Positions 40,524 through 52,700 of a DNA stretch of 64,000 nucleotides are shown here, in pieces. The number at the start of each line of letters is the position of its first letter. Position 1 is the stretch's first letter. The notes beneath the pieces are model-generated. The model worked only from the letters and a program-made list of their open reading frames with translations. It did no database searches and was not told the DNA's origin. Origin of the DNA: Symbiodinium natans (Eukaryota > Sar > Dinophyceae > Suessiales > Symbiodiniaceae); contig CAJNDS010002429.1 in assembly GCA_905221605.1 (NCBI GenBank), forward strand, positions 321,809 through 385,808, in the 5' to 3' direction. The position numbers and the translations under genes were made by a program.

Positions 40524-43487
40524 ATGGCAGGCTCGGGAAGTCCCGTGGCTTCAGAGATCCACCGGTTACTACAAGATGAGCCAATGTTTGACTTCCTATG
40601 TGAGCGCACATTTAGCAACCACTCCGATCAGGGTGTTGTGACGCTGCGGGGCATAGCTCCCATGGTTCAAGGCATATTGCAGTCTGCGGGCCAGCCGGTT
40701 TCATCAACTGAGCTATATCGCGTGTGGACGCAGCACTGTGATCCTGATATGCACCAGATGGCTCTATCACACTTCAAGAACTTCTTGCGCGCGCTCCTCC
40801 AGCAATACGTGCAGGATGGTGGACAACACAGGCACGCCGACTCCGTGTCCAGGGCCGTCGTGACACAAGGCAGCGCAAGCAACACCTGGTCCAAGATGAC
40901 TCTCGCCAAGACAGATTCAACAGAGTCACAGCGGCAAGAACCCGAAGGAGCAAATGGAGCCACCAAGGGGCCATCCATTGATGCATTCCAACCCACTCAG
41001 ATGGTAGAGACAGTCCAAGCAACCACGCAAGCTCAGGTGGCACCCCAAATACCTATCTCTGCACCCCAGATACCTCAGTCGTCACAGCGACTGAGCAGTC
41101 CGTCGCCCAGTCGTCATAACCGTCCAGTTGGTCGCCCCTTCTCCGCTGAGGCACGGGCCGAGGCGCGGGCGGAGGCACGGGCCGAGCGCCAGTCACGAGA
41201 AGCATCGCGGAGTGAGGCCAAGGTTTCTGGCAAGGCCAAGGAGGCCAAGGAGGCCAAAGCCGCGGAAGAGGCTTCCTCCCGCACTCGGGCCCAGTCGCAG
41301 CCCAAGAACAAGCGTGGCCCCTCGACTGCACCCGCGTCGACGTCCGGTAGCGAGAGGAAGGCTGATCCCGGTGATCCTGACAGGGCCCTGGCAGCGCAGC
41401 CAGCGCAGCCAGCGGAGCCAGCGCGGCCGGAGCCGCGGCCGGAGCAGCGGCGCAAGCTCCCGGAGCTGCCAGGGGACAGCTTGACCAAAGCCTTCCAAGA
41501 GCTGCCAGAGGCGGTGGAGGAGTTGCTGCCACCGTCACTTCCAGGTGGAGATGGGCGACTCTATGTCAAGACAAGCGGAATCTTCACATCAATGCAGGAT
41601 GCACTCCAGGAGATGCGTAGGCTGAAAGAGGTGCTTCCAGACAGCCTCTACGTCGATCCAAATTTCGGAGCTGCAGTGCACGAGCATGGCGCTGGCGGGA
41701 GTGGCGGGAGTGGCTCCTTGTTTGATGTTTCCTTCCGAGATGTGGCGTGGCTGCGGCCGAGCGAGGCTTGGGAGTCGCACTCATTCTGTGGGGAGTTGGC
41801 CGAGGTCCGGATCGGAAGCTTTGGTGACGCATGGTTTCTAGGGGCGCTTTGCTCCTTATCGTTGCGTGAGCGGGGGCTTTTTGGACACCCGAACGGCCAT
41901 GAGGAGCCCCTGGGCGTTTATCCTCGCCTCTTCTGGGACCCTGAATTCCGTCGGCGTGGACTCTACTGCTTCCGGTTCTCTAAACATGGCCAGTGGTTTT
42001 ACGTGCTTGTTGATGACCGGCTCCCCTTTCGACAGAAGGAACCGCTCTTCAGCCGAACCTATGGTCTGGACAAAGTGCCTCAGATCTGGGCCGCATTGAT
42101 GGAAAAGGCATATGCGAAGCTCCACGGCTCGTACTTCTCGCTGTCGATGGGATTTGTAGACGATGCTTTGGAGGATCTAACTTCGTGGCCAACCGAGAAA
42201 TTGCAGACATCCAAGTTTGCAGCCAAACTGGAGGGGGAGGGCGAAGACGCCCGTGTTCTGTCAGCTGAGAAGGATCCGAGCGAGCTTTGGCAGAGGCTTT
42301 TGCAGGAAGTTGCTAGTGGAGCCTCGCTGCTCTGCTTGCGTTCGGATTCGGGCATGGAGACGGTCCACGTGGACCCTCGCTTACTCGAGCTGGAAGTACA
42401 CCAAGCGGACCAAGCATTAAGGACAGGGCTTTTCTGCACGGGGGTCCTCCGAAACTGGGCGTATCCCCTGTTGGCTTTGCGGGAGGTGGAGTCAGAGTCT
42501 GGGGTCTTGCCGTTGGTGCGTTTGCGATCTTTCGCTTCTAGCCGCTGGTGTGGCTCCTGGAGTGACCAGGACTTGGCCTGGAAAGCCGGAAGTAGGATCG
42601 CGGAGCAGCTGCAAGTCGATGGTTTCGCCGAGTTTCTGCCAGCATGCGGGTTGCGAGGTGTGTCCGATGAGCATCCCACACTGCGCCCGCAGATGCCATT
42701 GCAGTACTTCAGTCATGAGCCCGCAAAGATGCATGACGGGACATGTGTAATGAAATTCTCAGACTGGCTGCAAGTGTTCAGCCATATACTTCTACAGCAA
42801 CCGCTTCTTGACGAGGATGGCTGGCAAACTCGCTGTTTGCAGGGGCACTGGACGCGCGACACGTGTGGTGGTACACCTATACCAGTGTTACAGCCTGTCC
42901 TCGCAACTCCAGAGAGTTGGGGGCGCAACCCACAGTGTCGGCTAGCAGTCAGTACAGATACCGAGTTGTGTGTTACTCTTCATCAGCAGGATGCGCGGCT
43001 TTTGGATTCACGGTCTTCAGTCTTCCCGTTTGAGGAGAAGCTGCGGCAGATCTTCGTTTGTGTCATGTGGCTTCGCGATCCCGACGAGCATTTGTCAGTC
43101 TTCGACAAGAAGAGGATTGTGCGCCACAACGGGGTGAGTGCTGCAAGCCTGCTTAGCCGTAGGAGGTCAGTATCACTGAGGACACATCTTCCCGGTCCAG
43201 GTAGCTATGCTATCGTCCCATCGATATGGGAACCTGATATGGACGACGAAGCGCCTCAACTGCATGGTGCCTGCATAGGGCATGTCAACTCATGTAGGCT
43301 GCAATGCTGCTTAGCCATATCTCGCATGTTTGATCAAACTAAGTTGCCTTTCGTTTTGCTGGTCCACCTGAAGTGCTCTCACTGCTCTCCAGATCAATTT
43401 GCCCTTGATGCCTCGCCAGACCAGGGATGGTGTCTGGAAAAGCGCGCCACGAACCATGTAGCCGCAGCAGCGCAGTTGGACATGTAA
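40524..43487 (+). CDS. Calpain-like protein lacking all three catalytic residues
   Basis: One open frame of 987 codons starts at the ATG at 40524, the first after an in-frame stop at 40482. Residues 1-90 form a helical N-terminus. Residues 90-330 are low complexity (Ala/Glu/Arg repeats, then Gln-Pro-Ala repeats). A calpain-type cysteine-protease core lies at about 345-690, and a C2-like calpain tail at about 800-925 contains LPGPGSYAIVPSIWEPDMDD. The core is clear from SFGDAWFLGALCSL, WFYVLVDDRLPF, WAALMEKAYAKLHGSY and CGSWSD. The catalytic Cys of G-D-C-W-F is Ala436, the His of G-H-A-Y is Trp645, and the Asn of R-N-P-W-G is Ser669. Calpains are calcium-dependent cytoplasmic proteases; this one is probably a pseudoenzyme with a binding or scaffold role. 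It has no evident introns, unlike its neighbours. Confidence 0.88.
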   Translation: MAGSGSPVASEIHRLLQDEPMFDFLCERTFSNHSDQGVVTLRGIAPMVQGILQSAGQPVSSTELYRVWTQHCDPDMHQMALSHFKNFLRALLQQYVQDGGQHRHADSVSRAVVTQGSASNTWSKMTLAKTDSTESQRQEPEGANGATKGPSIDAFQPTQMVETVQATTQAQVAPQIPISAPQIPQSSQRLSSPSPSRHNRPVGRPFSAEARAEARAEARAERQSREASRSEAKVSGKAKEAKEAKAAEEASSRTRAQSQPKNKRGPSTAPASTSGSERKADPGDPDRALAAQPAQPAEPARPEPRPEQRRKLPELPGDSLTKAFQELPEAVEELLPPSLPGGDGRLYVKTSGIFTSMQDALQEMRRLKEVLPDSLYVDPNFGAAVHEHGAGGSGGSGSLFDVSFRDVAWLRPSEAWESHSFCGELAEVRIGSFGDAWFLGALCSLSLRERGLFGHPNGHEEPLGVYPRLFWDPEFRRRGLYCFRFSKHGQWFYVLVDDRLPFRQKEPLFSRTYGLDKVPQIWAALMEKAYAKLHGSYFSLSMGFVDDALEDLTSWPTEKLQTSKFAAKLEGEGEDARVLSAEKDPSELWQRLLQEVASGASLLCLRSDSGMETVHVDPRLLELEVHQADQALRTGLFCTGVLRNWAYPLLALREVESESGVLPLVRLRSFASSRWCGSWSDQDLAWKAGSRIAEQLQVDGFAEFLPACGLRGVSDEHPTLRPQMPLQYFSHEPAKMHDGTCVMKFSDWLQVFSHILLQQPLLDEDGWQTRCLQGHWTRDTCGGTPIPVLQPVLATPESWGRNPQCRLAVSTDTELCVTLHQQDARLLDSRSSVFPFEEKLRQIFVCVMWLRDPDEHLSVFDKKRIVRHNGVSAASLLSRRRSVSLRTHLPGPGSYAIVPSIWEPDMDDEAPQLHGACIGHVNSCRLQCCLAISRMFDQTKLPFVLLVHLKCSHCSPDQFALDASPDQGWCLEKRATNHVAAAAQLDM

Positions 43488-43719
43488 AGGGTAGAACTGT
43501 AAAGATGAGCCAAGAATTAGTGGGAAAGGCCTTGCAATGATGAGGGTGGAATGAATGTTCAAGGCCCCAGCACAGCCTGAACGTTTCGCCAGGAAACTGG
43601 TATCTGCGCTGCCAAGTCGCACATGTAGCGTGGCGACCCTGTGCAGCTGAGCTCACCTCCGCCACTGGCTCAAAAGGGTTCGTCCCTGTTGCTAGTTTTT
43701 CAGCGGCATTCCGCAAGAC

Positions 43720-46700
43720 ATGTCGGATGCCGATGTGTCACCTGATCCACAACCAGAGGATCGGCCAACTGCACGCGACCACCCAAAGGGATATGTGTCT
43801 TGCCACGCCATGGGGAGAGTGGTAAGGTAACAGTTCTTGTTGCTATGGTTGGCTTCTTCCCATGACCTGTCGTGAGGTTGGTTTCATTTACGAGGATGTC
43901 TTCAAAGAACTCTACACTGGCACATCCACTGCCTCAGCAGATCCGGCAGAGGAGAAAGAGGAAGAGGAAGCTGGCGTCAAGCTTAGACGCCGGAACACCG
44001 ACTTGCATCGAACTGAGTCGAGCTTAGTACTAGTACCAAGCATCGGAGGCTTCTGGACTGTACAGTTTTCATGTGAAAGCAATGGCAGCCAGCAACAGGA
44101 GAGGCTCGAGTTTGACCCAGAAAACACAAACTTGCAGATGGCGGGAGACGTGCACAAGCATGCCACGTTTCGTGTAAAAGCGTATATGCCAAGATGCTTC
44201 AAACATACGAGGTAGGGTGGAGTTGTAATAAGCTTGCTTGAGCCTAGGTGCCAAGATTTCTGCCAGTCCTGCAGATGGCGAGATCAACCTCAACAAGGAT
44301 GCATTGGGAGATGCTTGTGTCAACCACTTGCATGTGCAGCATCACTCCAGGCCCAGCTTGATATGACTGGTATGTCTCGGAAGGAGGTAGAGCATATCAA
44401 GGCCACCGAGGACAAAGTCCTGGCAGATGGAAATCATGTGGATCATGTTCAGGAAGTTCTTCGCACCATTAGGCAGGCAGCCAGGGAAGGCGACCAGGAG
44501 GTGTCTTGGCTGCTTTGGGCTGCCCGGTGGCTTTAACTGGAGTATGACATCAGACGACATGCTTAAAGAGACCAAACCACGAGGAAGCAGCAGAGCTGCT
44601 GCAACGCTGGGGCCTTGTGATGCGCGAGCAGCTGCCCGTGCCTGAAAGCAGCTTGCCGTCATTTTGAACCTAACGTCATGTGCTCAGCATCTTCCCTGGC
44701 CTCAGGGGAGTCCGACGGTGACTTAGGCAAGCTGAAGCACAGAGTCGATCCGCACGAGATGGAAAAAGAAGGTCTCATCATACCGCCGGAGCCTGGGAGA
44801 GAGGGACGAACCGGGTACAAGAGAGACTTCTTCCTAAGAGCTGGGCCTCGCCCTCGCCCTCCGAGGCGCCACATGATGGAAGACATGGAGCGGTTCTATG
44901 AGATTAAGAAAGGAACCATCCCTCAGCACGACAACCTTTTAGCAATCTCGAAGCCCGAGGAGTGCACTTTTTGGTCACTTTTCTTTTTGTGTGCCATGCG
45001 GGACGCCATGCGAGAATGCAATTGGGGGCCTCTACCGTTCAGGAGCCAAACCATTTCAAGATGACGAAGTCCTTACAACTGCGTGCAGAGACCATGCAGG
45101 ACAGCCACCATGTGCTCCCCAGAGCATGCTCAGACCATGCGTCGTCAACAGCTAAGACGAAGAGCCTCACAGGTCAAAGCCACCCTGAAAGAAGATCAGA
45201 AGCAGCTGATCGCAGCAGATCTACAGGCCCGATGCCCTCGGTGACCAGGGCCCAGGGTGCGCGCAACGCAAAATTAAAGGGGTATGGCGAATGTAGGGTC
45301 GCTTCACAGAATCCTCGCATGCTCCATTCCGATACTTTGCCTGCTTGCGCGGGGTTTCCTGCGCATCTCTGCGCAGGAGAGATTAAGAAAGAGGCCCCGC
45401 ATGCCAGCTGGACTGAATGCCGATCAGAAGGCCAAGAATCGAGAGATTGTTAAGAGGATGCAGATGAAGGCTGGCTAGTGCCTTGAGTGCTGCTCGGAAA
45501 TTGCTTCTGGCTGGGTGCTCTGTCGCTTCTGATTCCGAGTGTGCGCAAGGTCAACTTCCTCAAGAATCCTCGCTTCCTGGCTGATCGGCAAGGGAAGGAT
45601 CGGGGCGAGCCATGCCCGTTCTGGCGCATGGCTCAGATGATTCCGGCTGCATGATGCTGCGTCTGCATGATGCTGCGTCTGCATGCCGATCCTTTTGGCA
45701 GGTTTACTCCTGAAACGATATTGTATCGAAATTATGAGATCGGCGGCCTCTACCAAATTCAGGCCTTTCTCAGCAGCACTTTCTTCATGGAATCAGGCAT
45801 CTTTGCACGTCCAGGTCGATTTCCGCAATTCCACTGGCATCAGCAGACGCTTGCGAGTTCTGCCTTGCAACAATACGGCTTTTTCCATCAAAGAGCTTCG
45901 GTATGACAAGGACATCGGAAGGGATAGGGCCTCTGGGGTCTTACGGCCCCGGATTGAATTTTAATATATTTTAATGATATATTTTAATGAAGTTTAATGC
46001 GTTTGACGAGGAGCTGAATGCCGAGCGTCCCGAGTTGGTCGGCCTCGATCCTTTGGCGGCGGTTGTTGCACCAGGCATGGCTGCCCATCTGACGGTGTGC
46101 GCAACCCAGAGTCTCTTGAAGTACTCGTAGCTGGCTTAAACCTTGTTGGCACATCTGTGAGGGCTGGTTTGCTAACTTCTCCGCAACTGCCGAGGTCCTT
46201 TGCACCTAACACGCTGAATGACGAGACAGAGTTTCTGACCGTTTGTACAGAGATCGGAGACTATCAACTGCCTCTGCTAGCTAGACGAGATCAGCCCAAG
46301 CTGAAGATCGACGAGCCTGTCAACTGCGGATGCATGCTTGCAGGCGGGGCGAGGGAGCTCAGGGTCCGAGACGGCCGTGCGCTGGACATGTGCTCGTCGC
46401 TAGCTAGCCTTTGTAGTATCATATGCAGCCCTGTCTCAGCTCATGGGCTTTTTATTCGATGCCTCAGGAAACAACATCACGGAGCCGGTCAGAATACGGA
46501 ATCTGGGAGGGGAAGGGGCTTTCAGGTTGATCGTCAGCGAGGACGATCCTCCAGATGATTTCTGTTATGAATCCTATCCAGAAACAGACTTGACTCTTGT
46601 CGTAGGGTCTTTCCGCATCTGGCCAGCGTCGTTCTATATGGATGCGAACTCCTTCACCGACTTGAGCGTGCGCTTTGAAGCCGATAAAGTAGGACATCAC

Positions 46701-49700
46701 AGATGTCCACTGTTTGTCGAAGGGGATAATGGAGAAAAGACACCGCTCAGCCTAGTGGCCGTGTGCGATGCAGTTCGTTTGGAGCTGACCCGATGGCCGA
46801 CCCTTCAAGAGGAGCTGCCGGCAACGGCGATTGAAGAGGGCAGCTGTGCTTGGCAACTTGTCCCCTGGCAGCTGAACTGGCTGCGGCCTGGCACGCAGGT
46901 TGGACACAAGTCCAGGCAGTCCATCCAAATCTCGAATGGTGGGTTCATGCCCATGCGGGTCGAATGGGCTTTGGCCTATCCACCACGGCAGATTCTGGCC
47001 CGTCTGGCTGTGGGCTCCATCAACCGCTTGACCGACAAGCTGATCAGTGAGATTCATGACTGGAGGGTGCACGTGCCCAGCAGCCATCTGACATCTGCTT
47101 GTCCATTCAAGGTGGAGCCAGCATCAGTCACTATTGAACCATTTGCCACAAGCACCTTCACTTTTACTTTCGAGGCGTTCGGGCCTGTGGGGTCACAGTC
47201 CGCTGTTTTTGCCTACCTTGTTGCGCGCGATTTGCCCGACAGCATGGCCTGCATGCTGCACTACAATCAGCTGCTGGAGCTGCAGGATGAGATGAGGCCT
47301 GTCGATGATGCATATTCCAAGCACCTTCCGCTCTTTGGAGGCGTGGTTAGCCCATCCTTCGACAAGCAGCTGAAGAGCAATGGCTCGACAGACCCGCTGG
47401 ACGTTAAAGTTGCAGATCCGAAGGCTCCGAACGCTCGGTTTCTTCTGTGCTCTGAGTGTAAGATCTAGGGGCTGACATCCTCTTTTGCATAAAAGACAGG
47501 GGCTTTCCGGAACAGGGTTTGGCAAGCAAGCTGGGAAGCGAAGTTGCCGTAGACATCGCAAGCTGCTGTTGTTGCGGCGCAAGCAGAAATAACCAAAGCT
47601 TGGACAGCGCAACCTATCGCAATTAAGCAGCATTCTGTTTCCAACAAAACATTCGAGTTTCGGGCACCGCTCACTTGGAGGTCCCGACACTGGCATCTTG
47701 ATTGGGGGGGTAGGAGTAATGCCAAGGAGTTCATGGCGATAGTAACACGAACTTGGCCAGCCCTGAAGGATTGCGCGGTCAGCCGCGTTATTACGGCTGT
47801 TTGCCTTCAGGGCCTGACAGCCGCGCCTACAATTACGGCAATGCCTCGTGCCATCGTTTTGCCGGGGGACGTATTGCCCTTCATACCCAGCGTGCGCGAG
47901 ATCAAGGTTTTCAATTCTGGCTCATACTCCTCGTACTTCAGAGTGCGCTTGACTTCGACGCTCCATGCGGCTGACGCTAACTCTATTGATCCTCTTTGGA
48001 TTGTATCTGTACCCGAAGTTGGCATGAAACCTGAGGAGCCTCAGGCTTTACCACATGCGGACCCCCAGCTCGAGGAGATGAGACTGCAAGCAGCCCGACT
48101 GGCCCAGGCGTGGCCGCCACTGCCACCAGAACCGGGTCTCCCGGGTGCCTCGCAAATGCCTGGCTACGGTGCCCTTGCATCCTGCGCCGTGGAGCCTCAC
48201 GAGGGCCGCATTCCACCCGGCGGTGCTGTTACAATTCGGGTGACCTTGCGTGCCGTGCATGAGTGTGATTTGGACGGGCAACTTGTCATTGACTTGCCGT
48301 TGGACGCCAAGAGCAGTGAGCCTGCAGCGCCACCTGTTAAGGCGGCCGGGGGTGTCTCGTGAACTTCCCGAACAAGAAAGCAGTGTACCCCTTAGCTCGA
48401 TTTAAGATGTTGTCCGAAGCTTGCTCAGGTGGAAATTGCTGCCGCTGTTCGAGCACCACGAGCAGAAATGAGAAGCAGATCTATTTTGGACTTCGGGGTT
48501 GTGCGGGCGCACTCCAGACACACGCTGAAAGTCCAGCTGAGCAACCCAACGGAGCTGCCGATGCTTCTGCAACTCCGCGAGTTCAAGGCCGAGAGGGTGC
48601 AAAACATCTCTCTTCTAGGAGGCTGTAGGGGAGGCTCTAGGGGAGGCTCTGAGAGATGTTGCCAGAGGCCAGAGGCCCAGACTGTGTTCGACAGGACACC
48701 GAGCGCAACCACGTTTTTCCCGTGGAGTCACATCGCGAGGTTGTGAATCTCTTCGTGGACGCCGTGAACCGGAGAAGCCATGAAGGCTTTGCAGCCATCG
48801 AGTCCGAGCAGTACCTCGAGGCTGCGGTGCAGCCCTGGGTTCATTCGCGCAGCGGCTGCTTGGATCAGAGCGGCCGCCGCAAGTTCGGAGCCAAGTCCAG
48901 GACTGAGCAGTTTAGGGCCCTATAGGTGAGCCTTCTTTTGTTTTGGGGGGGCGGACGTACATCAAGTCGTCCGAAGGCCCTCTCAGATCGTAAAAGCCTC
49001 ACAGTCGCGGCAGGGGATCTGACGACGCGGACGAACTGGACGCCATCAGGTTCGTTTCAGACTCAGAGGAGTGCTTTAGTTCGGGCTTACTCGAAGTGAG
49101 TCGCAGTGGCGACTTCGTCTTTTGTATTCTTTTGTGGCAGGACTTCGTGTTCCATCCAGGGTACCTGGCACTTTGGCCGGGCAAGAGTGGAGAGGCCACA
49201 GAAATCTGAGTTTCGGCGATTGTTTGGACAGCAGTGTGAGTCAACTGGTGGCAAGTTACACAAGAGCACCTGCAGAGCGATTGGACTGAGCATGTGTTGG
49301 AGGTCGAGGTCACCTTCCGCTCGAGAAACGTTGGAAAATACAAAGCTTTATTGGAGGCTCGACACGTGCTGCAGGCAATCCGTGTCGCTGCCAGTGGGAT
49401 GCGCAAGAGCCGAGGCTGTTGGCTTCAACTCTTTGCATGCCCAATGCCTTGAAGTTTTCGCTTCTGTACAGCTGCCGTGCCTGACCTCAGCTGCTCCGTT
49501 AGACCGTTAGAGCTTGGCATGCCCTCAGCAAATGTGGCATATTGTGGGTGTGTGCAAGTCTGCCCAGTGCCAGTGTTCTGTGCGGAGGTTGGTCCGTATA
49601 AACACACACCATGCCTCCGGCCTCCATTCAGTAAGTTCTTGAGTCAAATCAGTGCCTGAAAGTAGTGCCACTCTGTTTGGCCCTCCTCCATGACGAATGC

Positions 49701-52700
49701 TTGCAGCCAAGGCTCACTTTCCGGTCACTTATCTCAGGAGTGTGAGTGTGCATGCTGCCTTGCTGTTGGCCTGAAGATATGTGACGGCAGGACCGCATCC
49801 GAACCCATGGAGGTGGAGCTGCGCAACGAGTCAGAAATGCCCGCCGACTTCAAATGGAAGGTCCCCGTGAAAATGGATGGCTGCCACCCAGCAGCAGTCA
49901 GTTGAGCTCCAAATCCAAATGTCCAACCTTCGCCGGCTTCTCTCTTGTCATTCTGCACTTGTGGACAGACAAGAGTAGTGTGGAGGCTTAGAGGCACAAA
50001 TCCACCCATCGCAGGCACGCTGCACCTTCAGTTACAGTAACTCTAACTGACACTTGGTCCTGGCCGATGCCAGGGCTCAATTCCACCCAGAGAGATGCGG
50101 AGATGTACGATCATTGCCGTGCCGACCAAGATTCCAGACGAAGGTCGGGCACCACAGATTCCCAGGGTCTAGCCAGTCGAGTCCCTTCTGCGTTGCATGC
50201 TTGCAGGCCACGCGGTTCTTCCATGTCATCTTTACATCGAAGAAATCTTGCAGCCTTTGGAGTGCCTTGGTCAGAATCCGGCTCACAAGCACCGACTGCA
50301 TTTGGCCAAATGCACCTGAAGGCTTCGGGTCACTGCCGTCGTTTATGGGTGCGAAGTGGATTACGCAGTTGTGGAGCCTGGGGAGCTGCCTCCGGAAATC
50401 GAGCTCAAGCCACGCCAACCTGGAGATTCGCCTTGTGATCCGCGGGGCACATACATGATCAGCAGCGGAAAAGCCCCCAGAAGAATGCCATCAGTGGACT
50501 TTGGCGAGCTGCCACTTCAAAAGGCCAAGGTGATGCAAGTGGTGCTTTACAACAGGACCGGCATTGCGACACCCTACAGCAACTCGGATGAAGTCCAGCA
50601 TGACACGCATTCATGCAGCTGCAGCCTATGGAGCTGAGGTGTGAAAGTCGACAAGAACCCAGCCTTTGATCCGCTTGTGAAGGGCCGTAAGATTGGCGAC
50701 TACCTGGACGCGGCCACGCGTATGTATGCCCTCATCAACCAGTCAGGCAGGAACGAAACTAGCGGGCCGACGCCACATGCACGAGCTTGGAGCAACGCTG
50801 CAGGTGGAGCAGAGCCTGAAAACCTAGGCGGGGACATGCCGGCAGACATTCGCTAGACGCTGTAGGCTTCCGCAACAGGGATTTCGGTCTCAGGAGATAC
50901 AGTCAAGCAGAGCTTCGAAAACTCTCCCCAACCAGCTGGTGCTGGCCGTGATGACAACGATCCATCGAGGCCGGGTTACAAGGTTTGAAGGCACATGCTT
51001 CAGAGCATGTGCCAATGCTTCGTCTATGTCGTTGCACGCAAGGGTGAAACCAAAGAAGCTGAAGAGTCTTGGCTGCACACATTTGCTGAATTGAGGCTCG
51101 GAGCCGTTGTGTATCGACCACTGCTCAGGAGTACCTTGAATAAGACCAAGAAGACGAGCACCAAGAAGAAGAGGCTTGCTTGGCCTTGTGAGGATTTCTT
51201 TCACACGACATGGAAGTGCATCGGGTGCGTGACAGGTGGATTTTGGATGACAAGCATGAGCGCCAGGCCCTGCGTTGCGGAGTTGCGGATGCTCGGCGAA
51301 GTGCTTCGGATGCCTCTGCAGGCTTTCCGCAGCAGCTTTGGGGCCGACTTCGCCAAGCAGAAGGAGATGAAAGAGCAGGGTCGAGCTGGGACCTCGGTTT
51401 GAAGCCAATGCCGCTGTTATGCCACAGATTTGCCTCCTGAGATGGCGCTTCGAGCTGGCCGTGGCTTCGCCGCCTGGCTTCCACAGCTGACATTCCACGT
51501 TCTCTCTCTGTCGCAACGACATGCATTTGAACGTGGCTTGGGCCCAGGCAGTGAAGGTGTCGCCGACTAGTGACTGGCTGCAGCCATTCAGCACTGCCGT
51601 GATCGTCGTGACTTCCTTCAGTGATCTGCCGGGGAACATGGAAGATGATGCTCGGCTGATCCATGCCGACCGCGCAATGAGCTGCCCCATTCTCTCCAGA
51701 AGTGCACAGAACGCGGAAGCTTCCATTGCCGCCGCGTTCCGCGACTAAAGCCTGAGTTCGCCGGAGTACGCCCGAGCACGCAAGAGTACCCTAGAAGCTT
51801 GTGCCTTTTTGTTCTGCGAGTGTTCCAAGCACCCCTGGCGTGTGCCCGGACTCCACTACATAGATACCCTGTTTCGTACACATCCTAATCTACAACAAAG
51901 AATTTCATCGTCCAGTCGTGCCGTTCAATCGACCCACCTCTCAACTCAACGGCAGCATCTGTTTGGGAGGCGCCTCCCTTCGAAAGCCGCACCCGGCAGA
52001 GTTGAAGGGCTTTGGGGCTTAGAGTTTAAGGGAACACTGTGGGCTACTGGGTAGCACAATGGTACCCTTGTTGCCTTTTTTGGGTTCCTGGTCCCTTATA
52101 GAAGTAACCAACCCTTATTGATATGGTTCCTGAGCAGTCGAGCCTGCACTCTGTGTGCCGCAGCAATTAGAGAACAGCCCGCGCCTTGGATGGCAAGTGC
52201 CGGCTAAGCGTCCCCACAAACCTCAAGCCTCCGAACTCAAATACCTCAAATAAAGCCCTGGGACTTCGGTGGGCTTTTGTCGTGTAGGCCGGTTTAGACT
52301 CTTACTAAGCAGTCAATCCGACTTTTCCCTGAACGCGAAGGATGCTGACCCGAGTGCGCTGAGCACACCCGTCTATCCGCGCGCCCGAGTACACCCGACG
52401 AGTACGGCCCAGCGCGCGCCCACTCCGCTTTACAGGCCTTGTACGGCCGACTATGCCTCAGCAACACCAAGGCTTACATGTTCTTGCTGCAGTCTTGCAC
52501 GTGCTTGGTCACACCCGATCATGCTCGGTCCCCGGTCGCACCCACACCTGGTCATACCTGGTCATGCCCGGTCATACTCGGTCATACTCGTCATGCCCGG
52601 TCACACCCGGTCATGCATGGTCATACCCGGGCATACCGTCCTGTGGGTTTTTGCAGTCGCCGTTTGCCGTCACAATCGAAGGACCCAAAAGCTTCCAGAC

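Noticed and set aside
41053-41538. Ala/Pro-rich - strand frame
   Set aside because: It is the complement of the low-complexity N-terminal region of the calpain-like gene.
50890-51726. - strand frame of 278 codons within the DLEC1-like gene
   Set aside because: It has no recognisable domain. Kept as possible but unsupported; the sense strand probably contains introns there.
52505-52632. CRISPR-like or phage attachment repeat
   Set aside because: It is a continuous 10-bp minisatellite in an intron, with no spacers.
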